A stretch of DNA of 64,000 bases, from positions 1,851,001 through 1,915,000 of the forward strand of contig NZ_BLAW01000001.1 of assembly GCF_009617895.1 (NCBI RefSeq). Reading direction: 5' to 3'. The stretch comes from Prolixibacter sp. SD074 (GTDB lineage Bacteria; Bacteroidota; Bacteroidia; Bacteroidales; Prolixibacteraceae). Shown piece by piece: positions 36,345 to 49,400 of the stretch. The notes beneath the pieces were generated by a model. That model did no database searches. It was not told where the DNA came from and was given only the letters and a program-made list of their open reading frames with translations. The first letter of the stretch is position 1. Each line of letters begins with the position of its first letter. Position numbers and translations under genes: made by a program.

Positions 36345-37409
36345 CTAATGTTGAGCTGTAAGCTGGACATTCATACCTGCCTTTATTTTATTGAGGTATT
36401 CCTGTTTATTATTGTCAGTGAAAACAATCTTGACCGGAATACGTTGTTGTACTTTAATAAAGTTGCCTGTTGAATTATCAACCGGAACAACTGAATATTT
36501 ACTTCCAGTTGCCCCCGAAATAGCAACTACCTTGCCTTCGAAAGTAACATCCTTGATGGCATCGACCGATATACGCATCAGTTGACCCACATAGATATGC
36601 CCAATTTGAGATTCGGTATAGTTGGCTGTTACCCATTTGCTATTGGCCTGAACGATACTCACGAGCAATTGCCCTGGTTGAAGTAATTGACCGATGGTAA
36701 TTTTACGCCGGCCCACTATCCCATCGAAAGGGGCAGTTATATAACAATACGACAAGTTGAGCCTTGCCATATCAACCTGTGCTTGTGCATTAAGTATGCG
36801 CGCCTCTGACGAGTGGAGTTTTGCCGATACCGATTTGGTATTGAGGGTTGTTGCTTTTTGCTGGTGCAGCAATGAGTTGTATTTGGCCTGCAATTCTTCA
36901 TATTTTGTTTGCTCCTCATCGTATTGATATTGAGGGATAACATCTTTTTTGAGTAGGTTTTTATACCGCTGAAGATTGTTTTCCTGATTATCCAACTGGG
37001 CTTTCAAGGCATTCATGTTGGCTACGGAAATATCCGTACTATTCTCTGCAATCTTGCGGTCAGACAACACAATTTCTTTTCCTGCCTTAGCATCTTCCAA
37101 TTGGGCCTGTGCCTGTTCCAGCCGTATTTTGTATTCGCGGTCATCTATTACTACCAACGTATCCCCTTTTTTTACTTGCTGATGTTCTTCGAAGTTAATA
37201 GCTTTTATATATCCCGAAATGCGTGTATTGATTGGACTGATGTATTCTTCAACCTGTGCGTCATTGGTGTATTCTTTATCATACAAATGAAAATAGCGAG
37301 TTACCCCCCATCCCAAAGCGACCAGTATAATAACTAATGAAACTGTATTATAAAATATTCGTAAGCCCTTGGCTTGTTGTTTCTGTTTTAAGTGTTCTTT
37401 CATTGACAT
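36345..37409 (-). CDS. HlyD/EmrA-family membrane fusion protein
   Basis: One N-terminal transmembrane helix (~20-40) is followed by a biotinyl-lipoyl half (YISPINTRISGYIKAINFEE), a long helical hairpin (~95-215, rich in Q, A and L), the second lipoyl half (LSYCYITAPFDGIVGRRKIT) and a beta-barrel domain ending GMNVQLTAQH. This is the EmrA layout. It bridges the MFS pump and the outer-membrane channel. The gap to tolC is 15 bp. Confidence 0.9.
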   Translation of the reverse strand: MSMKEHLKQKQQAKGLRIFYNTVSLVIILVALGWGVTRYFHLYDKEYTNDAQVEEYISPINTRISGYIKAINFEEHQQVKKGDTLVVIDDREYKIRLEQAQAQLEDAKAGKEIVLSDRKIAENSTDISVANMNALKAQLDNQENNLQRYKNLLKKDVIPQYQYDEEQTKYEELQAKYNSLLHQQKATTLNTKSVSAKLHSSEARILNAQAQVDMARLNLSYCYITAPFDGIVGRRKITIGQLLQPGQLLVSIVQANSKWVTANYTESQIGHIYVGQLMRISVDAIKDVTFEGKVVAISGATGSKYSVVPVDNSTGNFIKVQQRIPVKIVFTDNNKQEYLNKIKAGMNVQLTAQH

Positions 37410-38726
37410 ATTTGTGACCCCGTCTTAAAATTCTGATTCCCTATTTTCCCAATTCCCTGTAATTTTCATAAAGCTAAACCACTGATAAATAATGTCGACT
37501 TTGGCATTATTCATATCCAGTTCCGACGAAAGCAGCGCTGTTGCTGCATCAAGTACGTCGGTAATCGTCGAAAACTTATTTAAATATTTCTGCTCCACTA
37601 CCTGGTAGTTATCCTGTGCCAGGGCAAAACTTTCTTCCAATGAATGATACTTGTCCCACGCATCATGAATTCGAATATAAGCTTGATGGCTCGCCATTTC
37701 TACCGACTGTTCAGTCCATTGTTGCTGGGTTTGTGCCATATTGTAGTCCATTTCTGATTTTTCAATATGTTTTTTTGCAGTATATAACGAGCCAATGTTA
37801 TACTTTAACTTTAGCCCTACCTGAAAAATGTCCGTGTAAATATCTACAGGAGGATTAGAATTCAGCGAGGGCCGGTCTAACGCCCCTGATACATATAGAG
37901 AAAGTGTAGGGAACTGCTGAGAATGGGCAATGTTTACCTGTCGCTTTGCAAGTTCGATATTCTTTCGAGATAGAGCAATGTCGAGAGCATTTGTATAACT
38001 ACTGTCATTGTAGTTTTGAGACTTGGTTCTATTAAAAAACTGGTGGTAAAGCAGCGTGTCGACATCGATAATGGTGTTGGCATTTAATCCAAGCTTAACA
38101 CACAAATCATGGTTCACAACAAGTATATTGTTATTAACACGGTTAAGCTGTATCTGCTGGTTGGTCAATTGCAACTTACTACGTACAATATCATTGTGCG
38201 TCAACATTCCCTCTTCGACCCGCTGTTCGATATTTCTCAGGCGTTGTTGGGTCAGTTTAATATTTTGCTTATAAATCCGTTGCTGGTTGTATAGAGTAAA
38301 CAAATCAAGATACTGGGCCAGTAGCAGGAATTGAATATCCTCTTTATCCTTCGAATAGCTCAGTTTAGCAATTTGATTCCTAATGGTTGCCTGTTCTACA
38401 GTGTTTTTCACCTTACCGGCACCATACAATAAGTAACCGGCATTAATTGCAAAGTCCATTGTTTTGTGGGGCATATCCACGGTCATCCCATCCTGAAAGC
38501 GATTGTTCCAAACATGGGCATCGCTAATATAGCCTAATCCTGCGGTTACTTCAAATTGCGGCGTGTACAAGTCTCGTTTCAATGCTTCCGTCTCGGTTTT
38601 ACTGATATATACTTTCTGCCGTGATACTTCAAGCTGCGTGTTATAGTTTTCTGATTTCTGCCAAAGGGAATCCAATGTCAATAAAATATGTCTTTGTTGA
38701 GCGCTTAGCTTTGTAAAAAAACTAAT

Positions 38727-39704
38727 AGGTATAGGCGTTTAGACATCCCAGGTTAATCAACTGATTGTAAGCGAATAGGCTTAGAATAAACCATCCTTCT
38801 TATGAGTACATCGAAGATTGTCTCCATATTTGATCGTCTATTGTGCCTAAAATGAAACTCATCAAGGTATCCTTGAAGTCGTTCTTCACTGCAATGTTGG
38901 TGAATTCCTCTTAGCCATCCCTTTATATTCATAATGTGAAAATGGAGATCTGGAAAATTTTTGCCCTTCTCTGATTTCATTTGTTCCATATTTGGGTAAT
39001 CTTTTTTTAGAGGAATATATCCTTTCCATACATCAGTGACGATTTTTGCATCCTTGCTAATGTATGTTTCAAAAAATGGTTTAAACGAAGTATTCGAAGC
39101 ATCGCTGATAACTTGGGCGTAAGCACGTCCAACCCCGCCTTTGACTATTTCTAAGGCAACAATGACAAGCTTTTTATCCCCTTTACTCCGGCCTGGTTTT
39201 CCTTCTTCTGGTCCGCCGATATAGAATTCATCTACATGAACTATCCCGTTGATAGGATGCAATTTACTGCTTTGCATAGCTTGTTGGATTTTCCATTTGA
39301 ATTCCCAACAAGTCTTCTGACGAAGTTCAAACTCTCGAGATAATTCCAACGAAGACATTCCTTTCTTCTTTGTACTTATTTTGAATGCTATGTGAAAAGC
39401 CAGTAGTAATGGGAATTTACATTTATCAAACTGAGTCCCGGCTGTTGGACTTTCATCATATTTACATTTCATACATCGTCTTGAAAATGGCTTAACGCCT
39501 TTGCAGTATTTTGTATGGCCACATTTTTTACAATGGAATTCTGTTTCGTTCCACTTGATCCCTGCCAAGTACCGATAACAATCTTCATCTGTCGAAAATG
39601 TTTTATTGAATTTAATTGAGTTCACTCCTTTAAATTGATTTCTTTCATTCATGCTACAAAAGTAGCCATTATTAATTTATTGAGCGGTCTAAACGCCTAT
39701 ACCT
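38727..39704 (-). mobile_element. IS1595-family insertion sequence in tolC
   Basis: Perfect terminal inverted repeats AGGTATAGGCGTTTAGAC (38727-38744) and GTCTAAACGCCTATACCT (39687-39704) bound a 978-bp element. It is flanked by the direct repeat AAAAACTAAT; 8 bp is usual for IS1595, and A-runs may blur the exact length. Confidence 0.9.
38753..39652 (-). CDS. IS1595-family transposase (ISXO2-like)
   Basis: The 299-residue protein has an N-terminal zinc ribbon (CKKCGHTKYC, then CMKCKY) and an ISXO2-like DDE domain with D in VHVDEFYIGG, D in KIVTDVWKGY and the C-terminal HFRHNRRSN region. This matches the IS1595 transposase layout. It differs in sequence and in terminal repeats from the element inside the CRISPR array. 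Confidence 0.9.
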   Translation of the reverse strand: MNERNQFKGVNSIKFNKTFSTDEDCYRYLAGIKWNETEFHCKKCGHTKYCKGVKPFSRRCMKCKYDESPTAGTQFDKCKFPLLLAFHIAFKISTKKKGMSSLELSREFELRQKTCWEFKWKIQQAMQSSKLHPINGIVHVDEFYIGGPEEGKPGRSKGDKKLVIVALEIVKGGVGRAYAQVISDASNTSFKPFFETYISKDAKIVTDVWKGYIPLKKDYPNMEQMKSEKGKNFPDLHFHIMNIKGWLRGIHQHCSEERLQGYLDEFHFRHNRRSNMETIFDVLIRRMVYSKPIRLQSVD

Positions 39705-39799
39705 AAAAACTAATAAGTAGCAGACATAATATCAATGTGTTTTTGTATCTCATAGTAGCACCTCAAACAGTTTGAATTCAAACTATATTTGCAAAAAAA

Positions 39800-40249
39800 T
39801 TAGCTCTCTATAATGCGGTTCATCGTTTCTGTCATTCTTTGAATATCATCTAAGGATAACGACAACTTAGCAATGTCGTATGTTTTGTACACTGTTGGAT
39901 ACAGTTTATACATAAATTCTTTCCCTTTGGGGCTTAAAGATATAACATTGTTTCGCCTATTTGTCAGATCGGGTCGGCGCTCGACCATATTACGTTTCAC
40001 AAGATTGTTAATTAATGATGTAAGGCTTGATTTGTTTTTGCCAATTCGATCAGCAATCTCTTGCTGGCTGGCATGCCCTTCATAGGCCCTATAACGCAAA
40101 TAATACATTACTTGTGTCATCTCCAGGGTAATATCACTATACCCATGCTCTTTTAATTTCTTATTAATTCGCTGTCGCATATTTTGTCGAAGCCTTAATA
40201 TAGCTTTGAAAAAGAGGTGAATAGTTTTTACTAATTCTTGATCTTCCAT
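39800..40249 (-). CDS. MarR-family transcriptional regulator
   Basis: The 149-residue winged-helix protein has the recognition region ASQQEIADRIGKNKSSLTSL and wing VERRPDLTNRRNNVISLSPKG, standard for MarR. It is the first gene of the leftward efflux operon (marR-tolC-emrA-emrB order), 46 bp before the tolC start, and should repress it until a toxic ligand binds. Confidence 0.9.
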   Translation of the reverse strand: MEDQELVKTIHLFFKAILRLRQNMRQRINKKLKEHGYSDITLEMTQVMYYLRYRAYEGHASQQEIADRIGKNKSSLTSLINNLVKRNMVERRPDLTNRRNNVISLSPKGKEFMYKLYPTVYKTYDIAKLSLSLDDIQRMTETMNRIIES

Positions 40250-40269
40250 TTTGCAAATATAGCAAGCGG

Positions 40270-40305
40270 CCGTCTCAAAACAAGTTTTTGAGACGGGTTT
40301 TTCTT
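40270..40305 (+). terminator. Strong hairpin with T-tract between marR and the CRISPR array
   Basis: CCGTCTCAAAA (40270-40280), a 4-base loop, and TTTTTGAGACGG (40285-40296) followed by GTTTTTCTTTT. The T-tract is on the plus strand. It lies between the marR start and the leader-distal end of the array. Confidence 0.6.
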
Positions 40306-40428
40306 TTCTCTGTGATCTACAAGGAAATTAATAAATCATAGTTTTTCCCCATTCATAATTGTGTTTTATTAAGAGGTTCATTTTTTTTCTTGCCCAGAAC
40401 TTGACTAATAGAAAGACGATTCAACGCT

Positions 40429-43400
40429 ATTTCAATTCCACTTTGGTACGATTGGGAGCCCTTATCGCGCTGTTCTTTCGACATGCTCTGTACAATTTCA
40501 ATTCCACTTTGGTACGATTGGGAGTGTTCATAATTTGAATGACGAAGTTCCTGATTGAATTTCAATTCCACTTTGGTACGATTGGGAGCGTAATCGAAAA
40601 GTGCAACTTTTTCTTCTTTGGAATTTCAATTCCACTTTGGTACGATTGGGAGATTGTTTTTGTCAGGGGTGCCGGGTTTCCCTGATATATTTCAATTCCA
40701 CTTTGGTACGATTGGGAGAGGTGCCAGAGGGGAATGCGCCGTGCTCAAAATAATTTCAATTCCACTTTGGTACGATTGGGAGACGGCAAAAGACGGGGCA
40801 TATATTGCAATTTATTCATTTCAATTCCACTTTGGTACGATTGGGAGCAAGAGGGGCTCCGTATCAGTGAGGTGATCAACATTATTTCAATTCCACTTTG
40901 GTACGATTGGGAGGTAGACCCGGCCTCTCTTATTATTTCAAAGGGAAAGAATTTCAATTCCACTTTGGTACGATTGGGAGATAAGTTTGTAACTCCAAGT
41001 GCCCAGTTACGAACAAATTTCAATTCCACTTTGGTACGATTGGGAGGCAGCAATGAGCTGACTACCGGGCTGACGTTTTTGATTTCAATTCCACTTTGGT
41101 ACGATTGGGAGCGCAAATAATCGTACCGACAGCGGCAATTATCACATTTCAATTCCACTTTGGTACGATTGGGAGCATTATTAAATCCTGCATTCCCATT
41201 TGCCAATACCTCATTTCAATTCCACTTTGGTACGATTGGGAGTACTTTGAGCACCTATCTTAGCCAATCCGAATCGAAATTTCAATTCCACTTTGGTACG
41301 ATTGGGAGAATCAGGGAAATGCGATATTCAGCGATTCTGTGTAATTTCAATTCCACTTTGGTACGATTGGGAGCAACAAAAGCGGGAAAGTGATAGGGTT
41401 TTCCGGCATTTCAATTCCACTTTGGTACGATTGGGAGCAAATTGATGTTATGTAGGTGTTTAATAGGATCGTAATTTCAATTCCACTTTGGTACGATTGG
41501 GAGCTTAATAGGTTTAGTGTCTATTTTAGTAAATGAGATATTTCAATTCCACTTTGGTACGATTGGGAGTTGATTGTTGAATGCTTTTTCCCGTGCGGTT
41601 AGCTTATTTCAATTCCACTTTGGTACGATTGGGAGGATAAATCGTCTCTTTAGCCTGAGCGATCTTTTTAATTTCAATTCCACTTTGGTACGATTGGGAG
41701 GAAACACCCCTTTGGGAAGCGTCTCGGTTACGTCATTTCAATTCCACTTTGGTACGATTGGGAGAAGTTGCCGCAAACCTTTTAGTTGCTGAATCGAAAT
41801 TTCAATTCCACTTTGGTACGATTGGGAGTTGTATCCATTAGCATAAAAATAATCGGCTATCATATTTCAATTCCACTTTGGTACGATTGGGAGTTTTTTC
41901 CGGGTCATCCATTCCTTTGAATAGAATCTATTTCAATTCCACTTTGGTACGATTGGGAGCATGGCAATCGGAGTCAATGTCGAAGGCGAAGGATATTTCA
42001 ATTCCACTTTGGTACGATTGGGAGAACAAAGAGGAGTCGTGAATATCAATGCTTACGTGTATTTCAATTCCACTTTGGTACGATTGGGAGTTGCTGCGTC
42101 TATCTGTTCGTCTGTTGCATCTTCATTTCAATTCCACTTTGGTACGATTGGGAGCTTCATGCTGCAGTGCATCCAATTTTACCTAAAGCATTTCAATTCC
42201 ACTTTGGTACGATTGGGAGCCTGATAAATCGTCTCTTTAGCCTGAGCGATCTTTTTAATTTCAATTCCACTTTGGTACGATTGGGAGAAATGTGGCCCGT
42301 ATTCCACCGGATTGATCAATACTATTTCAATTCCACTTTGGTACGATTGGGAGAACAATTCAAGATCCCCGTGCCAAGTAGATAACACATTTCAATTCCA
42401 CTTTGGTACGATTGGGAGTGCCAGCCAAATGTGTAGAATGTCGCCAGAAGCGAGATTTCAATTCCACTTTGGTACGATTGGGAGCGTATGTTGATAACCT
42501 CACTTATGCGTAGCCCTTCTATTTCAATTCCACTTTGGTACGATTGGGAGTTGATAAACTCACTACACAGCTTCGTCCCTACAAATTTCAATTCCACTTT
42601 GGTACGATTGGGAGAATGATTCGATTTGTAGTTGAGTAGGAGGGGAAGCTATTTCAATTCCACTTTGGTACGATTGGGAGTTTAATTAAAGGATTACTAC
42701 CAGCTGAAACCAAGCATATTTCAATTCCACTTTGGTACGATTGGGAGTCTGGTTGAGGATTATCCCCCGACATTGGTTCATTAAATTTCAATTCCACTTT
42801 GGTACGATTGGGAGTTTGATTAAAGGATTGCTACCAGCTGAAACCAAGCACATTTCAATTCCACTTTGGTACGATTGGGAGTTTAATTAAAGGATTGCTA
42901 CCAGCTGAAACCAAGCACATTTCAATTCCACTTTGGTACGATTGGGAGATAATGAGATAAATCAAATTACCCCACCTACTTTATTTCAATTCCACTTTGG
43001 TACGATTGGGAGGGAGATTAGGTCCGGAAGAACTTCACGAATTATTGAATTTCAATTCCACTTTGGTACGATTGGGAGTGTCAGTTCGCATCAGCTCAAT
43101 GCACTCTTTATGTCATTTCAATTCCACTTTGGTACGATTGGGAGTTAATAATCCCGGCACCTTCTATCCCGGTGAAATAAACATTTCAATTCCACTTTGG
43201 TACGATTGGGAGACCATAAAGGCGCTGCGGCTGACAAGGTCTTTCTGATTTCAATTCCACTTTGGTACGATTGGGAGACTAACCTTAAACCGTATAGAAC
43301 AAAAACTCACTGATTTCAATTCCACTTTGGTACGATTGGGAGCTTTCCCGCTTTTGTTGCAGATAGGAAACATGATGATTTCAATTCCACTTTGGTACGA

Positions 43401-46400
43401 TTGGGAGGCAGGTAGCTTTTATTTTATTGGAACTCGCTCAACGTATTTCAATTCCACTTTGGTACGATTGGGAGCTGAAATCTGCATCACTTACCATTAA
43501 ATTACCGCTATTTCAATTCCACTTTGGTACGATTGGGAGAATGAACGATAATCAAGTTTACAAGTATGGTCAAAGTATTTCAATTCCACTTTGGTACGAT
43601 TGGGAGAAGTTGCCGCAAACCTTTTAGTTGCTGAATCGAAATTTCAATTCCACTTTGGTACGATTGGGAGTTGTATCCATTAGCATAAAAATAATCGGCT
43701 ATCATATTTCAATTCCACTTTGGTACGATTGGGAGTTTTTTCCGGGTCATCCATTCCTTTGAATAGAATCTATTTCAATTCCACTTTGGTACGATTGGGA
43801 GCATGGCAATCGGAGTCAATGTCGAAGGCGAAGGATATTTCAATTCCACTTTGGTACGATTGGGAGAACAAAGAGGAGTCGTGAATATCAATGCTTACGT
43901 GTATTTCAATTCCACTTTGGTACGATTGGGAGTTGCTGCGTCTATCTGTTCGTCTGTTGCATCTTCATTTCAATTCCACTTTGGTACGATTGGGAGCTTC
44001 ATGCTGCAGTGCATCCAATTTTACCTAAAGCATTTCAATTCCACTTTGGTACGATTGGGAGACGACCTTCAAATGAAGAAGAAATTCATCATTTATATTT
44101 CAATTCCACTTTGGTACGATTGGGAGAAATTGCAGATTTTGAGACTTTTAATTGTGGTTAACAGATTTCAATTCCACTTTGGTACGATTGGGAGGTGACA
44201 AAGCTGGCCGGCAGGCCATCGAGCGCAAATTTCAATTCCACTTTGGTACGATTGGGAGCGCTCTGTGAAGCCAGAAGCCAATCCAATCACCTTATTTCAA
44301 TTCCACTTTGGTACGATTGGGAGAGCTATTATGATTTTTCTGATGCTCATTTATTATAATTTCAATTCCACTTTGGTACGATTGGGAGTTTGAAAGCCAG
44401 TTTAAAAAGATGCTGGTCAGGAATTTCAATTCCACTTTGGTACGATTGGGAGTCCACTTCCGATTGCACATACCGTGATTGTTCCCTTATTTCAATTCCA
44501 CTTTGGTACGATTGGGAGTTTATGCCTTGATTTCTCTCCAACGACTTAATAAAATTTCAATTCCACTTTGGTACGATTGGGAGCACCTTCATAACTTTCT
44601 GTTGATTTAGTGGACTTAATTTCAATTCCACTTTGGTACGATTGGGAGTCCTGACCTTTCCCACGTCCGGACTTCATTAAATTATTTCAATTCCACTTTG
44701 GTACGATTGGGAGTCTAGTAGCGCCAATTGTCCCAATCCAGTAACATATTTCAATTCCACTTTGGTACGATTGGGGTCCAATCAATTGTTTGAAGACGGA
44801 GATTACAAACATTTCAATTCCACTTTGGTACGATTGGGAGAGCCACTGCCGGAGTCGACCGTTGAGTATTACCTCATTTCAATTCCACTTTGGTACGATT
44901 GGGAGACCATAAAGGCGCTGCGGCTGACAAGGTCTTTCTGATTTCAATTCCACTTTGGTACGATTGGGAGACTAACCTTAAACCGTATAGAACAAAAACT
45001 CACTGATTTCAATTCCACTTTGGTACGATTGGGAGCTTTCCCGCTTTTGTTGCAGATAGGAAACATGATGATTTCAATTCCACTTTGGTACGATTGGGAG
45101 AATGAACGATAATCAAGTTTACAAGTATGGTCAAAGTATTTCAATTCCACTTTGGTACGATTGGGAGACAGCAAAAAAGATAATTAAAGACCAAGGACAC
45201 TCATTTCAATTCCACTTTGGTACGATTGGGAGTTTGTAGGCAGACCACAACAAGCAGTACAATTTAATTTCAATTCCACTTTGGTACGATTGGGAGTGGA
45301 ATTGTAGTGCAACAATAGCTTTGATTAGTCCATTTCAATTCCACTTTGGTACGATTGGGAGCTCCTTCATCGTCACGTTATCGCCATCCACACTTTATTT
45401 CAATTCCACTTTGGTACGATTGGGAGCAATCAATCGACGTAGTTGTCGAGCTCGGCAATGAATTTCAATTCCACTTTGGTACGATTGGGAGCGGGCGCTT
45501 CCGCTCTGCCCGGATGGTAGTCATTTTATTTCAATTCCACTTTGGTACGATTGGGAGTGTTTTGTTGCGTATCCGGAACACCCAAACTGCCCGAATTTCA
45601 ATTCCACTTTGGTACGATTGGGAGGGAACCGGCGCATTTTATCTGACGTGCTTTTCATAATTTCAATTCCACTTTGGTACGATTGGGAGACCAGCAAGCT
45701 GCTTGGTGGGCTACTTTTGAAATCATTTCAATTCCACTTTGGTACGATTGGGAGACGTTTCAATAAGTTCGTTCGCTTTATCCATCCAGCATTTCAATTC
45801 CACTTTGGTACGATTGGGAGCAGCAATGAGCTGACTACCGGGCTGACGTTTTTGATTTCAATTCCACTTTGGTACGATTGGGAGATAATGAGATAAATCA
45901 AATTACCCCATCTACTCTTATTTCAATTCCACTTTGGTACGATTGGGAGAACAACAGAAGTGAATGCCCCATGCTGAGCAACTTGATTTCAATTCCACTT
46001 TGGTACGATTGGGAGCAGGGAGACGAACTCTCGAACGCAGGTTTCATGCGATTTCAATTCCACTTTGGTACGATTGGGAGCCATTCAATGTTTATTATTA
46101 TCAAACAAAAAAGGAATTTCAATTCCACTTTGGTACGATTGGGAGAAAAAATTAAATCGATTGCTGGAATTACCAGAATTATTTCAATTCCACTTTGGTA
46201 CGATTGGGAGACGGATCAGACGGTGTAAACCCAAACCACATCTAATTTCAATTCCACTTTGGTACGATTGGGAGCCAATGCCTCATTTCTTTGTAGCAGG
46301 GTTCGTTAATTTCAATTCCACTTTGGTACGATTGGGAGGAAGTCAAGTCGTATTTGAAGGTTGATTATACGCATTTCAATTCCACTTTGGTACGATTGGG

Positions 46401-49400
46401 AGGCATTGAGCAGGCGAAGAAGAAGACTAGCGCGTTTGGATTTCAATTCCACTTTGGTACGATTGGGAGCGACATAATGAAATTGTTTTTACAAGCGGTC
46501 TGGTATTTCAATTCCACTTTGGTACGATTGGGAGATCAAATAGTTTCTGAACATCTCGGCTATCGTAATAATTTCAATTCCACTTTGGTACGATTGGGAG
46601 TTTTCAGAGCGTGAAAATTGTAATTTGTGCTTTTATATTTCAATTCCACTTTGGTACGATTGGGAGTAAGTTCTGGTATGGCTTCTTCGTGTCTTTTCTT
46701 TTATTTCAATTCCACTTTGGTACGATTGGGAGACAGGCATTTGACGAAAATAAACAGCCTATCAAAAATTTCAATTCCACTTTGGTACGATTGGGAGCAT
46801 AAAGGATTCAGAAGCTACCTGTGGGTTCCGAGTATTTCAATTCCACTTTGGTACGATTGGGAGATTATTAAATCCTGCATTTCCATTTACTAATATTTCA
46901 TTTCAATTCCACTTTGGTACGATTGGGAGTGCTGTGTTGCATATTGAACCTGTAACAGACCCTAATTTCAATTCCACTTTGGTACGATTGGGAGTTCCAT
47001 CTCCATCGATGTAGTCTTGAGACAATCCTAATTTCAATTCCACTTTGGTACGATTGGGAGTTCATTCTTGCGGCATGTGATCCGTCAAAATATCCATTTC
47101 AATTCCACTTTGGTACGATTGGGAGAATAAGGCGTTTCAGAAGCGGAACAGGTTTTTGCGTATTTCAATTCCACTTTGGTACGATTGGGAGCCATTCCCT
47201 TTCGGCTGTTTCTTTTTGCTTTCCATTTCAATTCCACTTTGGTACGATTGGGAGTCATTTTCAGTTATATTGCCTTGTTCAAGATCTTTATTTCAATTCC
47301 ACTTTGGTACGATTGGGAGAACGGTAAGTAGAAATAATGCCCAAATAGCGATAATATTTCAATTCCACTTTGGTACGATTGGGAGTTTCAATCCCAAGAT
47401 CTTTACACACGCTGTAAATAATATTTCAATTCCACTTTGGTACGATTGGGAGTTTCAATCCCAAGATCTTTACACACGCTGTAAATAAAATTTCAATTCC
47501 ACTTTGGTACGATTGGGAGAATCAAAGGACCCGATTAAGTTCGAGTGCTTATATCATTTCAATTCCACTTTGGTACGATTGGGAGGAGGAGTTACTACTT
47601 CACCGGAAGTAAGTAACGCATTTCAATTCCACTTTGGTACGATTGGGAGGGTATAGTTGTTCGGCCATGTAACCGGTATGATAAAATTTCAATTCCACTT
47701 TGGTACGATTGGGAGGGCCGCCAATCATTCTAACCCGAAAACAGGAAATATTTCAATTCCACTTTGGTACGATTGGGAGCAACAATGTATAACAGCAATA
47801 GCGGTTGTAGTGCTATTTCAATTCCACTTTGGTACGATTGGGAGCATTTCCTCCGCCGTGTTAATATAATTCCAATCAGCATTTCAATTCCACTTTGGTA
47901 CGATTGGGAGTGTAATGTTCTTTGCTGCCCAATCAACTGTTGATAGGTATTTCAATTCCACTTTGGTACGATTGGGAGGTGTAATGTTCTTCGTCTGTTT
48001 CTTCATAGTATCCTTATTTCAATTCCACTTTGGTACGATTGGGAGCCCGTTATACTTACTTGTTTTCATATTTTTTTTCCTTATTTCAATTCCACTTTGG
48101 TACGATTGGGAGCAAACCTTAGCTGATGCAAATACATAAGATCCGCATCCATTTCAATTCCACTTTGGTACGATTGGGAGTAATCACTCTGACCTTGCCG
48201 GCACCACAATTCCATAATTTCAATTCCACTTTGGTACGATTGGGAGAGTGATTTTGTAATTGATAACTGAGAGGGGTAGTTATTTCAATTCCACTTTGGT
48301 ACGATTGGGAGTTTATTTAAAGAATTGCTACCGTCCGAGACTAATCACATTTCAATTCCACTTTGGTACGATTGGGAGTTACCAAAATTGCAACCGACAA
48401 ACATTGTGGAAGGCATTTCAATTCCACTTTGGTACGATTGGGAGAAACTTTCTCAAATAAAGAGCAGGGAACGAGGCGTATTTCAATTCCACTTTGGTAC
48501 GATTGGGAGGTGACAAAGCTGGCCGGCAGGCCATCGAGCGCAAATTTCAATTCCACTTTGGTACGATTGGGAGTGAACTCAAAGCTTTTCCAGCAACTGT
48601 ACGTGTCAGATTTCAATTCCACTTTGGTACGATTGGGAGCAGCCGTAAGGCACTGAAATTAGCAAAATATTATTATTTCAATTCCACTTTGGTACGATTG
48701 GGAGGTTCATGTTTGAACATAACAACAAAATAGTGACACATTTCAATTCCACTTTGGTACGATTGGGAGATCAAATAGTTTCTGAACATCTCGGCTATCG
48801 TAATAATTTCAATTCCACTTTGGTACGATTGGGAGTTTTCAGAGCGTGAAAATTGTAATTTGTGCTTTTATATTTCAATTCCACTTTGGTACGATTGGGA
48901 GTTCCACTCTTTATGCCCCCTGTTCCCCCAACAATCATTTCAATTCCACTTTGGTACGATTGGGAGTTTATCCTGTCCAACACTTCGCCAATCTCGAAAA
49001 ACATTTCAATTCCACTTTGGTACGATTGGGAGTAAGTTCTGGTATGGCTTCTTCGTGTCTTTTCTTTTATTTCAATTCCACTTTGGTACGATTGGGAGTT
49101 CAACATTTCATCTACGATGTTGGTTCCCTTGTGAATTTCAATTCCACTTTGGTACGATTGGGAGAATAAGGCGTTTCAGAAGCGGAACAGGTTTTTGCGC
49201 ATTTCAATTCCACTTTGGTACGATTGGGAGAATTGGAGATCCCGAACTTATGGAAATCTTTAATAATATTTCAATTCCACTTTGGTACGATTGGGAGATT
49301 ATTCAAGTAAAAATGCTCTATAACGCCAGCCGTATTTCAATTCCACTTTGGTACGATTGGGAGAGAGTATTTAACCCTGCGTTCAAGTTCTGAAATTCTA

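Larger units (their letters stand above)
37425..39753 (-). pseudogene. TolC-family outer-membrane efflux gene split by an IS1595-family element
   Basis: The mature part (418 residues from MTLDSLWQKSENYNTQ, 38681-37425) is a TolC/OEP channel with the usual helical repeats. It lacks a signal peptide in its own frame. Right of the insertion, the minus strand from ATG 39753 encodes MRYKNTLILCLLLISF. Joined across the 10-bp duplication (38717-38726 and 39705-39714), the gene reads on as FTKLSAQQRHILLTLDSLW. The insertion therefore lies inside the signal peptide codons. Export of the product, and possibly expression of the two downstream genes, should be impaired unless the IS supplies a promoter. 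Confidence 0.85.
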
